Source: Eulemur rufifrons
Lineage: Eukaryota; Chordata; Mammalia; Primates; Lemuridae
Direction of reading: 5' to 3'
Assembly: GCF_041146395.1 (NCBI RefSeq)
Contig: NC_090986.1
Span: 43,002,001-43,066,000, forward strand
DNA: 64,000 nt
Position numbers and translations under genes: made by a program. The notes below the pieces were generated by a model. It saw only the letters and a program-made list of their open reading frames with translations, did not search any database and was not told the DNA's origin. Shown one piece after another: positions 38,436 through 49,729 of the stretch; positions within the stretch are counted from its first letter, which is position 1, and the number at the start of each line of letters is the position of its first letter.

Positions 38436-39410
38436 ATGGCAGTAGAAAGGTTTTGCCTATTAATAATAACATTGAATGTGAATGGACTAAACTCTCAAAT
38501 CAAAAGACATAGAGTGACTGAATGGATAAACAAAACAACAGCTAACTATCTGTCATCTGTAAAAACACATTCACCTATAAAGATGCACATAGACTGAAAA
38601 TAAAGGGATGGAAATAGGTATTCCATGCAAATGGAAACCAAAAAAGAACAGGAGTAGCTATACTTCTATCAGATAAAACAGATTTCAAGAAAAAAACTAC
38701 AAAAAGAGATACAGAAGGTCATTATATGATGGTAAAGGGGTCATTTAAGCAAGAGGATATAACAATTGTAAATATATATGCACCCAACACTGGAGCACCC
38801 AGATGTATAAAGCAAATATCATCAGAGCTAAAGAGAGAGCGATATCCTAATACAATAGTCACTGGAGACCTCAACACTCCACTTTTAGCATTGAACAGAT
38901 CACCCAGACAGAAAAATCAACACTGAAACATTAGACTTATTCTGCACTATAGACCAAATGGACCTAATAGATACAGAACATTTCAACCAACAGCTGTGGA
39001 ATTCACCTTCTCAGCACATGGATCATTCTCAAGGATAAACCATATATTAGGTGAAAAAAAAAGTCTCAAAAAGTTCATAAAAATTGAAATCATACCAAGT
39101 ATTTTCTCTGACCACAATGGAATAAAACTGGAAATCAATAACAAGAGGAACATTTCAAACTATATAAACACATGGAAATTAAACAATATGCTCCTGAATG
39201 ACCAGGTCAATGAAGAGATTAAGAAGAAAATTTAAAAATTTCTTGAAACAAATCAAAATGAAAACACAACATATCAAAACCTATGGGGTATAGAAAAAGC
39301 AGTAATAAGAGAAGAGTTAATAGCAATAAGTGCCTATATCAAAAAAGTAGAAAAGTTTCAAATAAACAATCTAATGATACATCTCAAAGAACTAGGAAAA
39401 CATTCCCTGT
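38436..39410 (+). pseudogene. L1 ORF2 endonuclease-domain pseudogene (3' truncated)
   Basis: The ATG at 38436 starts MAVERF, followed by the conserved LNVNGLNSQIKRHR segment of the L1 apurinic-type endonuclease. Further conserved blocks follow: VNIYAPN near 38769, GDLNTPL near 38864 (the Asp/Asn catalytic pair) and SDHNGIKLEINN near 39107 (catalytic Asp-His). Stops and frame changes separate them. The reading ends near residue 320, before the reverse-transcriptase domain, at the junction with the inverted L1. Dead copy. Confidence 0.85.
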
Positions 39411-39415
39411 ATGAT

Positions 39416-41244
39416 TGAATCAGTAAATGCTGTAATGGGCTGGGCAAGTTGTCCTCACTGCCAGTAGGTGGTATTTGCAGGAAAGAGCCAGCTGTAGCAG
39501 TGTTTTCTGGGACCTGTGACCAGCTCTAATCAATCAAGAGAAGCACTCAGATGCCCCAGGTGGTGGACAAGGCCCTAGAGCTCCCAGGGGACTCCTTATT
39601 CTTCACAACAGCAGAGGTGAAGGAGTGGTAGAGGAGTGAGTCTGGGCAGGGCTAGGTCAGATGAGCCTATGTTCAGGCTACACAAAGTTGGGCACAAAAG
39701 CTATCTCAGCAGAGGTCAAGTGTCACCTCCCAGGCCACTAGAGAAAACCAGCAGGGAGGTAATGAAGCAGCCCCACCAAGCCAGAAAGTTTGTAGGGGAG
39801 GGGCCTTCTGGCATTCACAGACTTGCAGGCAGGAGTGGGTTTCACTCTCCTCCTTCTTCCCTTGCCCTGAAGATCTCCTTCTGGTGTCTGGCAACAAACA
39901 GCAGCCCAAACCAGCTGAGCTCACCAGCAACGGCACTGCAGGCTGGGAGTTTCCCTGCCCGGGATCCCACCCCAGACCAAAAGCATGGCTTTCCTGTTGG
40001 GGGAGGGGTGCTCCACAAGTGCACTGTGGCTCAGACCCACACTGCATTCTCATTTTAGTTCTGCCTGCTTGGTCTCCCTTGCCTCCCAAGATTAGTTCAC
40101 AGATCTCCCCTCCATGGCCCCAAGCAACATGATTGAGTGCTGGGGGTACAGGATCTGGCCTGTGGGCTTGTCCTCTGATCCCCCAAATCTAATCCCTGAC
40201 CATACTGGGGAGAAGTGTGCTAGTTCTGAATTTCCCAAGGAGTGCTCATATAGCTTAATGTCCCTCTGCTTTGGTGTATGCCCTGATCTGCTGCATCAAC
40301 CAGGTGAGCAGCACAGTAGGGGGGCGGAGGGGGGTTGGTACACAGGGAGCTCACATTCCAAGTACCCCTTGGTCCACTGCAGGTCTTTAATAGGGAAGGT
40401 GTGAGCCCCAATCTCTGTAGAAGCCTTGGTGTGGTGGGCACACCAACAGAGGAGAAGAAGCCATTCGTGAGACCCCTGGCTCAATTGTCCCTTGGAGCAC
40501 CTGTGCTGACTCACATGGGAATTGACATTTGGCAGCAATGGGTGGGAAGGGAGGGGGAGGAAAAGAGTCTGAATGGAGAAGAGCTGGCACTGTAGTCACC
40601 TTTGTTCCTCTCCCCTGAAGGCAGCCCACCCAGAATGTCCAAGCTCTGGGAATCACACAGATCCTCTGGGACCCATTGGCCCCCACAGTCACTACAGTCT
40701 GGGCAGGAGTTGAGAAATGTTGGTGTAGGGACCAGTGACATGAAAACTGAAGGGCTGAAGCTCCCTGAGGAGAGCAATGACACACAATGGGTGGAGAAGC
40801 AGTATGGTGCCTGCCTCCTCAGCTCGGGTCTGTCGTGAGGAGGAACAACCCTGAGGGGGCTGGCAGCGCAGGGCTTTGTTCTCAAGAAACTCCTAGTTCA
40901 CTGGCGGCGGCAGCTTTTAGTCTCATGAGGGTAGAGAGGCTCTCCAGCAGCTTGGGAGCCTGTAAGCTGCCAGAGGTGTGAGAGGAGGAGAAACAAACTC
41001 CCCACCTACACTTTCCACAGGGCTTCAACTTTCTTGGGGGTTGATCTCTGCCGAAATCTTACTCTTTATTGTTCTGCTTCAGAACTTCTTCCCATAGAAT
41101 CTCCAGTAGGTTCTGGCACTTTGCCCTCAGAATTACACCTGTGTTATATTTTTTTTTGTTTGTTTGTTTGTTTTTTCATCTAAAACTTTTTCTTTCTGAG
41201 ATGATCTGGCCACCAATGTCTCTAGTCAGCCATCTTGCCCCACT
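39416..41244 (-). mobile_element. Second L1 5'UTR, inverted
   Basis: Read on the - strand, the piece starts near 41244 with 'gggcaagatggctgactaga' plus 'gacattggtggcc', the hallmark first bases of an L1 5'UTR. It continues through about 1.8 kb of GC-rich 5'UTR to about 39416. Its opening differs from that of the neighbouring + strand L1, so it is another subfamily. No ORF1, ORF2 or 3' end of this copy is present. GC content and open frames in many registers are typical of L1 5'UTRs and are not genes. Confidence 0.78.
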
Positions 41245-41713
41245 CCTCTCATTCCAATTTAATGACTACGAAACAACCACATTGAATAGTTAAAAGTACA
41301 GGACAGCAATGTGCTTAAGATTAGAATACCTTGGGGCTCTATCAAAAAAGAAAAAATATTTCAGTGCTAGAACAAAATCACACCCCCCCTAAAAAATTAT
41401 TTTAGTCCCAAATGGCCACTGAGGGTTTTCATACTATATAGGGCATTGTCTTTCCACCAAAGTTGCATGGTTTCCTTCAACACAATGAGCTCCTTGTGCT
41501 TTGTTCGTGTGCTGTCTGGATTTAATATATTTCTCTCCCAGCAGTGTAATAAGTATAATTTACATCACTTCCTGTTTAGTCTGAATTCACCAATGAACGC
41601 CTACACAGCCCATACACTTGAGTGATTGTCTATTTCTAAAATAAATTACATTTTCCTTCTACAGGAATAATTTTTACGTGATCTTTTTTCTTCTATATTT
41701 TCACCATGTTAAA

Positions 41714-41750
<37 letters not shown>

Positions 41751-43335
41751 CAGAGAGAAAGAGAGAGAGAGAGAGAGAGATGGAAGGGGACCCAGTTTTA
41801 TGAGGCCATGATGACTTCAGCAATATCAGACTTAAGCAAGTATGCTAAAAACAGATTTACTCGGGAGAGCCCCAGAATTGTTTAAATAGGCATATAGCCA
41901 TCATGATAGCCCTTTTCTCTCTTATTGAAGCTACAGTTTACATGCACATATTGCAATCCATTATCTTGAAGAAGATTGCAAGGCACCGACAGTCTGTGCT
42001 GTGAGCTACTGTGATGTCCAGGTTCTTTGCAGCTTTCAGTCTGTAGCAAGGATCCAGGCGAATTCCAGCATTTCAAGGGCAGCCATGCCACCGCCTCGGA
42101 CTCCTCTGCACTCTTAAGCTTGGCCATAGACCAGGTCAGGCAGTAGATGTGGCCATGGAGGGTTAAATATTATAGGTCATTCTCAGGGCCCTGAAAGCTC
42201 ACATTAGTGTGACTGTGCATTCCGTTCAGTTAGGGTCTGTGGACCCTGCTTCACCTTTCACGGCTGGTTTGGAGCTATTCCTTTGTAATACATTCAGCAT
42301 GAATCCAAATAGTCATTTGAGCACTGATGTTGACTCTTTTGTAATATATGTGTCAATATTACATATTTCAAGTGAGTATTTAAATTATATTTCAAATATC
42401 TGAAACATGGGGGATATGGTTAGGAAATTACACAAAGTCTATTTATTCTATTCAACCATTCATAAGTCCATGTCATTATAGTTACTAATAGCAATTTTTA
42501 TGTGGATAAAATAATGAAAAGCACATATTTGAATTATTACTCTGTGAGAATATTATACAAATTGATATGGGGCATAAAGCATTGTACCTAAGATACAATC
42601 CCTGACCTCAAGTCGGTTATAGCCTATTAGGGCAGATGGATAAGTACACAGTTCCTATAGTATAAACTATAAATGGGTTAGCACCACCAGAACTGGCTAA
42701 AACGTTATGCAAGTTTAAGGGTAGAGAGTATAGCTCGGTAATACAAGTACTCAACTGAGACCCCATCCCCCCAGAGATGTACATTGTATGTAGATACTCA
42801 GATCCATCATCCCATGCCCAGTGAAAGACCAAAGCCCTCCCAAAGGCTTCTGTGAACTGCGAGAGTGTGTGCAACAGTGGAGGGAAGGCAGGAGTGCTTG
42901 CATTGTCACACTCTCCTCACTCCTTTGGTTTATGGATCATTTCAAGGTCTAAAGTGTACTATCTCCGTGCCCTATCCTGTCAGCCTCTTCCTTGATTTAC
43001 ACGTGTGCCCACACGCATATACATTGTATATTCAGTTTGCAAAATGCAATTTTGTGACCCATCAGGGGCAATGAAATCCATTTAGTGAGTGAAGATGAGC
43101 CTTTCCAAAACTTAAAGAACAGAATGGAACAGAATGGACTGAGAGAGAAAAGATGAAGGATAGCTTTTGTTTCAGTCATGTGTACGTGGGCATGCATGTG
43201 ACAAGCACAATGTACAACATAAACTTTGAAAGCCTCTGGTTCACTTGGTCTGTCCTCTCCTCTTCCCCATCCAGTTTCTCTCAGGGCAAGCCCAGGTGCG
43301 CTAGTTTCTCATACTGAGCGGTTCAGCGACTGCAA
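41245..43335. other. Intergenic sequence
   Basis: Mostly unique-looking AT-rich sequence. It holds a TG/GA microsatellite (41714-41780) and a weak reverse L2-like piece near 42560-42680 ('acctaagatacaatccctga'). No gene seen. Confidence 0.6.
41714..41780 (+). repeat. Compound (TG)n-(GA)n microsatellite
   Basis: About 17 TG units, then 'acagagagaaa', then about 10 GA units. It is a purine/pyrimidine alternation switching to a homopurine tract. Confidence 0.95.
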
Positions 43336-43752
43336 TGATTAACTGTATGTGTCAAATTGGCTGGGCCACGGTGCTGAAATAGTTGGTTAAATACTATTCT
43401 GAATGTTTCTGTGACGGTGTTTTGGGATGGGATTAACATTTAAGCAGGTGGACTTTGAATGAAAGCAGATGACCCTCCTTCACGTGGGTGGGCCTCATCC
43501 AATCAGTTGAAGGCCTCAGTAGAACCAAGGCTGGCCTCCCCTGGGCAAGAAGGAATTCTGTCAGCGGACTGTCCTTGGACTCAGCCTGCAACTCTTGGGA
43601 GTCTCCAGCCTGCCAGCCAGCCCCATCAGATTTGGGACTTGGCAAGCCTCCATGGTCAGGTGAGCCAATTCTTTCAAAGAAATCTTTCTCCATACATGTG
43701 CACACACACAGCCCGTTGGTTGCATTTCTCTGGAGAACTCTGACTAATGCTC
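43336..43752 (+). mobile_element. LTR-like interspersed repeat (family not assigned)
   Basis: A familiar mammalian medium-reiterated repeat of about 415 bp. It opens 'tgattaactgtatgtgtcaa' with 'attggctgggcc', has 'gtgggcctcatccaatcagt' plus 'tgaaggcct' in the middle, and closes 'tctctggagaactctgacta'. Its TG start, size and ending fit a solo retroviral-type LTR. I cannot name the family with confidence, and no clean target duplication is seen. Confidence 0.6.
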
Positions 43753-44203
43753 CTATCTGTCTGGTCACTCAGGCTACTGTCCATCTTCCTGACCTCAGAG
43801 TCTTACTTTCTTCCCTCATGACTAGTCAAAATATTTTGCCAAACAAATGTAGTTCCTCATGAAAATTCTGGTGCCAGTTGCAGGTTGGAATGGAGATGTT
43901 ACTGTCAGCTTTCTGAGGGTTGTGGCCCTTGAATGCGAAGGCAGCTTCAATTTGGGGCTCATATGAGATGATGCATTTGGCTGTGATTATTAATAATTCA
44001 ACTGGCTTAAACAATAAGGGTACAGAGTGATTCCTATCACTGGAAGACCAAAGATAGCCTAGTCTCCTAGGGATTGATTTATCCAATTGATTTATCCAGT
44101 GGTTCCTTTTCTGCTTCTCTGCAATTTGTCACCGCTTTACCTTCCGGGAGTTTCCAAAATTATCAGGTCTCACACTTGGGTACATGCACTTGGGTAAAGT
44201 ATG

Positions 44204-44332
44204 AAATTCCTTTATTTCATCCAAAAGTTTCTACTCTGAATCTCTGCCAGTGACCACACTAATTAACACCGGGTTACCTTCTCATTACTTCAACCCACAA
44301 AGTCTTACGCCAACTAAAAAAAAAAAAAGGAG
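44204..44332 (+). repeat. Unclassified A-tailed repeat, copy A
   Basis: About 118 bp starting 'attcctttatttcatccaaa' and ending 'cttacgccaact' followed by a 12-base A run. It is roughly 83% identical to copy B (47374-47491), which has the same orientation and also ends in an A run. The A tail suggests a retroposed sequence. I do not recognise the family. Confidence 0.6.
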
Positions 44333-44574
44333 GAAGAAAGAGGCTTACTCCCAGAAACTTTCCCAAAAGCAGAAACAGGAAGGAAAACCCTTAGCAAAAC
44401 TTTCTTTCAGTTTCATTGGTCCAAATTCAGCAACAAGCACGTTCCTGAGCCAGTCGTTGGCAGGAAAACCCTTAGATCAGGACAGTTCCCTTGTGCTGGA
44501 AATTGGGGTCAACTTTTCCTGACACTCAGGAGCTTCATAAGGGAGCAAAACTGAGGTTCAATGTGAGTTTGGGT

Positions 44575-45140
44575 TTTTGTTTTCAGTTTTTTATTTTGAA
44601 AAATTAAAAACCTACAGAAAAGTCCAAAAATAGAACAGTGAACATCCCTACACCCTCTAGCTAGATTCACAATGCACTGTGTTCACAATGCACTCACAGT
44701 TTTTAACAGTTCAGGTGTGGATATCTTTAGTCTTATCCCCTCAGTACTTCAGTATCTATCATCTAAAAACAAGGATATTTTCTCATCAAAACTGTGAAAA
44801 TGTCTCAATAATGTCCTTTATAGACTTTCAGTTTGGGGATCAAAAGCCTTCCCCTACCCTACCCCTTTTTTTCCTGATTCTCTGTATCTTTTAGTTTTTA
44901 GATTTTTGTTTGTTTGTTTGTTTGATGGTGGTCTTTCACAGTAATGACAGTTTTAAAGAATCGATGCCGGTTGTTTTGAAGGTGTCCCTCCATTTAGATG
45001 TACTTCCTTATGACTAGATTCAGATTAAACATTTTTTACCTGGAGCACTACGTGGATGATATTCCCTCCTTAGTATTAATACATTGCACTAGGAGGGACA
45101 TAGTACCAGTTTGTCCCATTGTTGATAATGCTAAGTCTGA
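44575..45140. repeat. Ancient L1 3'UTR-like sequence
   Basis: Scattered but ordered matches to old mammalian L1 3'UTRs: 'aaaaacctacagaaaagtcc', 'cacaatgcactgtgttcaca', 'tcaataatgtcctttataga', 'gaagg tgtccctcca'-like text, 'gactagattcagattaaaca' and 'ccagtttgtcccattgttga'. Orientation and subfamily are not assigned. A GTTT repeat lies at 44908-44922. Confidence 0.5.
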
Positions 45141-45268
45141 TTCCCATTAAAACTATCTTATTCTTCTATATGGGTTTTGTTTTTTTCTTGAGGTTTTGTT
45201 ATATCCTTCATCCAAAAAGACTGTGTAGAAGTTATTTTTTTCTTTTTTTTCACCACTTACTTTTGAAC

Positions 45269-45419
45269 TTGGATTTTTTTTTTTTTTTGCGACAGGTTCT
45301 CACTCTGTTGCCTTGGCTACAGTGCAGTGGCATCATTGTAGCTCACTCAACCTCAAATCCTCCTGCCTCAGCCTTCCAAAGTGCTAGGATTACAGACATG
45401 AGCCACCGTGCCCGACCAG
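45269..45419 (-). mobile_element. Alu monomer (FLAM-like), reverse
   Basis: A T run followed by 'ttctcactctgttgccttgg', 'ctacagtgcagtggcatcat' and 'aggattacagacatgagcca', ending 'ccgtgcccgacc'. This is a single Alu left-type monomer in reverse orientation, without a second arm. Confidence 0.85.
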
Positions 45420-45701
45420 ATGTTATTTTTTAAAGAGATGAATATGTAATTATTAAAGTAAAAAAAAATCTAAAGCTTAGTTTTTCCTTAACTTTTCACT
45501 TCAATTAAAAATATTATTATTACATTTATAAATCTAGCAAATGTAACTTTTGTTTGTAAGGGCTCATAACAATGAAATTCTCATCAACATTAAAAACTGA
45601 GTCTACAAATTTTATATATTTGCTTTCTCCTTTAAGAACTTTAAGGAATTAACAACAAGCAGTCCCAAGAATTAAGTACTATTGTAAATCTATTAAACTT
45701 T

Positions 45702-46034
45702 AAATATACCAATTCTTGGGCGGGTGGGCTGTCTCATGCCTGTAATCTTAGCATTCTGGGAGGCCGACGCAGGAGGATCACTTGAGCTCAGGAGTTAGAG
45801 GCCAGCCTGAGCAATAGTAAGAGCGAGACCCTGTCTCTACTAAAAATAAAAAAATTTAGCCAGACATGGTGGCATGCCTGTAGTCCCAGCTACTCAGGAG
45901 GCTGAGGCAGGAGGCTCGCTTGAGCCCAGGATTTGAGGTTGCAGTGAATGATGATGACGCCACGGCACTCCAGCCTGGGCAATAGAGTGAGACTCTGTCT
46001 CAGAATAAATAAATAAGTAAATATAGCAATCCTT
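45702..46034 (+). mobile_element. Alu SINE with 16-bp target duplication
   Basis: A dimeric Alu at 45718-46018, both arms present and ending in an AAAT/AAGT tail. The flanks aaatataccaattctt (45702-45717) and aaatatagcaatcctt (46019-46034) match at 14 of 16 positions. Confidence 0.93.
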
Positions 46035-46639
46035 AAATTCCATTAAATGGTCCAATTCTGCATGTAAATTTTGTAAGATTTCAACTTAAAGTTTTAAAAA
46101 TTTAAAGCATTGCTTAATTACATATTTTAAATTAGATTCACAAGATGGACTTCTAATAGGCCAAGTCCTCTCAGTTATTACAAGTGTATGAAGTATCAAA
46201 TATCCACAGATTCCTTACGCACAAATATTAACACTATGATTTGATTCTCAAATATTTCTATACTTAATTATAAATGGTCTTTTGATTACAAGGAAACAAT
46301 TATGAAATTTCACATTGTTTGAGGGTTACCTTCTCAGGTGGTTGAAGTCGCATAAGACCAGAGTTCTCATTTGAGACGCTGATATATTCTAGTGCATAGA
46401 ATCCCAGAATGACAACCCTCAGGATTGTCCTCCACAGCAAAGAATTCTTCTATCCAAACTGTCAATAGAGCTGAGGTTGAGTAACCCTGACCCAAGGTCA
46501 CGTCAAAGACAATAGGTTCCCATAAGCAACCAACATCATCCACTCTAATCTGCAGAAATGGCACCATAAGCCATGAACAAAAGGACTAATGGATGGAGAG
46601 CATCTGGAAGATGGTAAGTCCCCTTCACTCTATGTTCCA

Positions 46640-47010
46640 GCAATAGTCAAACATCTGTATTTGAACAGATCCACATTCCTGTCTCAAACTCTTGTGCCTG
46701 AGCACATGTTATTCCTTTGCTTAAAACATCCTTTTTTCTTGTGTGTCTACTTGATGAATTCTAATTTATTTTTTACCTCCCCTGTGAAATCTTCTCTGAA
46801 TTCATTACCCATCTGGTGAAGAAGTGGTCAGCATTTCCTCTTGGGCCTTAAATGCATTTCAAATATTGTATTTATAAGACTCTAAGCAGCAGGTTACAAA
46901 TCTTCTTTGCTTGAGTAGGAGCTGTTTGAGAGAAGAAATTGTGCCTTATTCATCTTTGAGTCCACAAAGACTGGCACACAGTAAGCACTCAAAAAATTTT
47001 TGATAGCTAC
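46640..47010 (+). repeat. L2 LINE 3' end
   Basis: The order follows the LINE-2 3' end: 'ctcccctgtgaaatcttctc' (decayed CDS end/UTR), 'cttgagtaggagctgtttga', 'gaaattgtgccttattcatc', and finally 'ctggcacacagtaagcactc' with 'aaaaaatttttgata'. It is sense-oriented and non-coding. Confidence 0.7.
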
Positions 47011-47373
47011 GTAAATGATCCAATTAAAAGATGGGATTTTCATAAGGAGAAGAGAAACAGTAATGGTGAAAGTGTACTCTTGAACTAGATTACAGAGAGC
47101 TAAAGGCTAAATTCTGGAATTTGGACTTTATTTAGGCATTGGGGGTTCATGATATTTTTATTTCTAAAAATGAATGTTCTAGTAAATTTTTTGAAAATTA
47201 GGTTATATTTTCAGTGTATTCACCCACACAAATATATTGTTTTCTTTAAAAAGCATAATAAAATAACTAATAATCAAAAATTTATTTACATGTCAAAACT
47301 ATTATCAGTGTGGGTCTTATCAAATTGTAATATTTCACTGGAATTTCTCTGTCTATAAACTTCATAACAAAAT

Positions 47374-47491
47374 ATGAATTCCTTTATTTTATCCAAAGTT
47401 TCTACTTTGACTCTGCCAGTGAGCATACTGATTAACACTGGTCTCATTCTCATTATTTTAATCCACAAAGTTTTATGCCAATTAAAAAAAA
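47374..47491 (+). repeat. Unclassified A-tailed repeat, copy B
   Basis: Homologous to 44204-44332. It starts 'attcctttattttatccaaa' and ends 'gttttatgccaatt' plus a 10-base A run. Most differences from copy A are C in A and T in B. A possible short flanking repeat 'aatatttc' occurs before (near 47329) and after (about 47493) the unit. Confidence 0.6.
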
Positions 47492-47495
47492 AACA

Positions 47496-49044
47496 ATATT
47501 TCTTTTCATTTCCTTAACGTTCATACTTTTGCATCTTTTAGAAGAAAATCTTTAAGACAAATTCACATTTGGAAAGCCTGAATTGACACAATACCTTATG
47601 GATATCTCTATTTAGAAATGGCTTTCATTTGATTATTTGATTATGGTTGGATTTTAAAAACATAGCATAAAGAATTTTGAAACTTGGAATGGCAGCTGGT
47701 ATATAGAATTCACTGCAATCAGAAAATAAATTGTTTTCTTCAAGTGAAAGAAACATGTGTTGACGATAGCTCTTGCTGAGTAGGTAGAACTGTAAATGAG
47801 AAACTTAATTTTCTAGTCAGAAATGTTTTTTCTCAAGTCGTAGCATTCATGTGGCTTGGTGGCTTGCCCCTGTGACAGAAAGCACCACAGGAGCAAGAAA
47901 GCAGGAGCCCACGCGATGCTTCCTCATAGCCAGGGCAAGTGAGGATAGGACACCCCCTCACACCATTAATTGATGTTTTCTTTCTTCTTCTAATATTAAT
48001 GTATTTTATTCTAACATTGCCATTCTCTATCTTTTGTAAAGGATTATGTAATATTGGAAACAGCACAGATAGGGTCTTAAAAAGTTTGCATTTCCTTTTT
48101 TCTCCCTCTTCGTCTTCTATACTAATGGGGCTGTCTTTATTCACATAAATCCAAAACAACAGTCTCTTTTATATGATGTGTAACTGTGATGTATTTATTC
48201 ACCAATGCGCTGACTGTATCAAATAAAGTATTTACTTAGATTTTGTGTATGTGCAATGGCAAGTTATTTTCCACTGTAACCTCGGGGAGCTTTGACATGT
48301 TCTTATCCTTTATCTGGGGACTGTGATTTGTAAAATGCTCACCACCCATGGGGGGGAAGGGGTTGGTATTTTCTGGGGATTACTAGCTGGTGGAAGGTGT
48401 ACCTCTATTAAAACTTCTAAGACATCAAAGACGACAGAAGAACTCTTTTGACTTCTTTTCACTGTTTAATCTCTTGGCGGTCTGTGTATATAAAGACTAT
48501 CACTGAGCAGAAACCAGTAATAAAGTCCAGAAGTAGATAAAAGCACAAATAGTGAAACCCACGTATTTGTAAAGTTCTATAAATTTGTTAACCAGAAGTT
48601 GCAGTTTTATCTTTATGTACAGGTATGTCTCAAGGTTAACTGCTCCATAAAGTTCCACGCAGGCTCCGGTGTTTGGCATCTCTTCACTTCCTTCTCAGTG
48701 CAGAGAAGGGCCCCCCGTCATATTTCTTATAGTCCTTCTTCTTTTGAATGTATATGATGAGAGCTTTCTCTGCCTTAGATTTAAGAAGACGTCATTGACC
48801 TGTCGGCATCAGTTCACAAATATGACATGTTTGAGCCAATTGTAAAGAAGATTGAAAGTGGCCTCAGGCAGTTGATGACGAATGGTGTGATGATGGCATT
48901 TTTGATTCCATGGCCAGAGGAAAAAAGGACTTTCCACCAATATTGGAAATGAATTCTTCTCCAGCTGTGCCAAATGAACTAGGTAGACTGTCTTAATTGT
49001 GTTTTTAGGATGGAGAGCTTAAGAAAGAAACCTTTGATAAAATA
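47496..49044. other. Intergenic sequence
   Basis: No recognised repeat or gene. It contains an AATAAA followed by a GT-rich stretch at 48222-48250, and a 55-codon open frame at 48785-48952 that I could not match to any family. Confidence 0.5.
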
Positions 49045-49149
49045 TACAGCCTTAGTCTTTGTTACAGAAAGTTGAAGTCTGATGTTTAGAATGGTAGAGA
49101 TACAGCCTTAGTCTTTGTTACAGAAAGTTGAAGTCTGATGTTTAGAATG
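49045..49149 (+). repeat. Tandem duplication, 56-bp period
   Basis: The 49-base segment 49045-49093 (starting 'tacagccttagtctttgtta') is repeated without a mismatch at 49101-49149, with a 7-base spacer (gtagaga). Perfect identity means a very recent duplication or an assembly artefact. Confidence 0.97.
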
Positions 49150-49156
49150 TTAACGC

Positions 49157-49370
49157 GACAGAAAGAGCATTCGCTTTAACTCCAGATGGAAGTGGTTTTA
49201 GATGTTGGTTATTCAGTTTACTAGCAGCGTGATGCATGCAAGTTTCTTGCTGGAGGAGACATACTTAACACATGGGGTAATAACATCACCTTTGTGGGGT
49301 GTTTTGAGGTGTGCACGAGATAACGTGTACAAAGTACACAGAAATGCAGAGCCTGACACAAAGTTGGACT
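49157..49370 (+). repeat. MIR SINE
   Basis: MIR layout: 'acagaaagagcattcgcttt', then 'tcagtttactagcagcgtga', then 'ggggtaataacatcaccttt', and 'cagagcctgacacaaagttg' at the end. Confidence 0.65.
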
Positions 49371-49729
49371 TCAGGAAGGGCTTTGTTGTCATTCCTGGCT
49401 CCTCCAGTTAATAGAGAGAAGGAATTTTACTCTGCAGGAGGGAAAATTCAGGATTAATTCCTGCCACCTTCTGACACTCTGTGTGTCCTCCGCAAGGGAG
49501 CAGGAGTAACTTGTCTGCTTCGTGAACTTGAGTGAAGGAGCGAGCACATGATAGCTCAGTCCCTCAGCCTCTCTCAGAACACTCTGTGCTTAGGACTCCC
49601 TGGTTCTCGAACAGATCTAAAGCAAAGACCCTTTGACTACTGCCATTGCCTTACAAGGGGTTAGGAGCCATCTCCCCTTCCCTCTCCTGACAAGTGTAAG
49701 CAGTATTTTTGCATGTGAGCATGGGCTTT

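Larger units (their letters stand above)
35604..39415 (+). mobile_element. L1 retrotransposon, 5' portion only
   Basis: A + strand LINE-1 begins at the typical 5' start 'gccgagcaagatggctgaat' and runs through a roughly 1.3-kb 5'UTR (to 36935), ORF1 and the spacer into the first third of ORF2, where it stops abruptly at about 39415. It has no 3'UTR and no poly(A) tail. The 5'UTR text ('caacaactatccacgcaag', 'accaaaactcaggtgagcca') resembles old primate L1MA/L1PB elements. It joins directly to a second L1 5'UTR in the opposite orientation. A missing 3' end is unusual, because reverse transcription starts there. The piece was probably cut by a later rearrangement. Confidence 0.88.

Noticed and set aside
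39636..40885. Cluster of overlapping open frames on both strands
   Set aside because: They lie in a GC-rich inverted L1 5'UTR, where stops are rare in all frames. None has a family signature.
48785..48952. 55-codon frame preceded by a pyrimidine-rich stretch and AG, looking like an exon
   Set aside because: The candidate acceptor is followed at once by an in-frame TAA, there is no donor or family match, and the length is common by chance.
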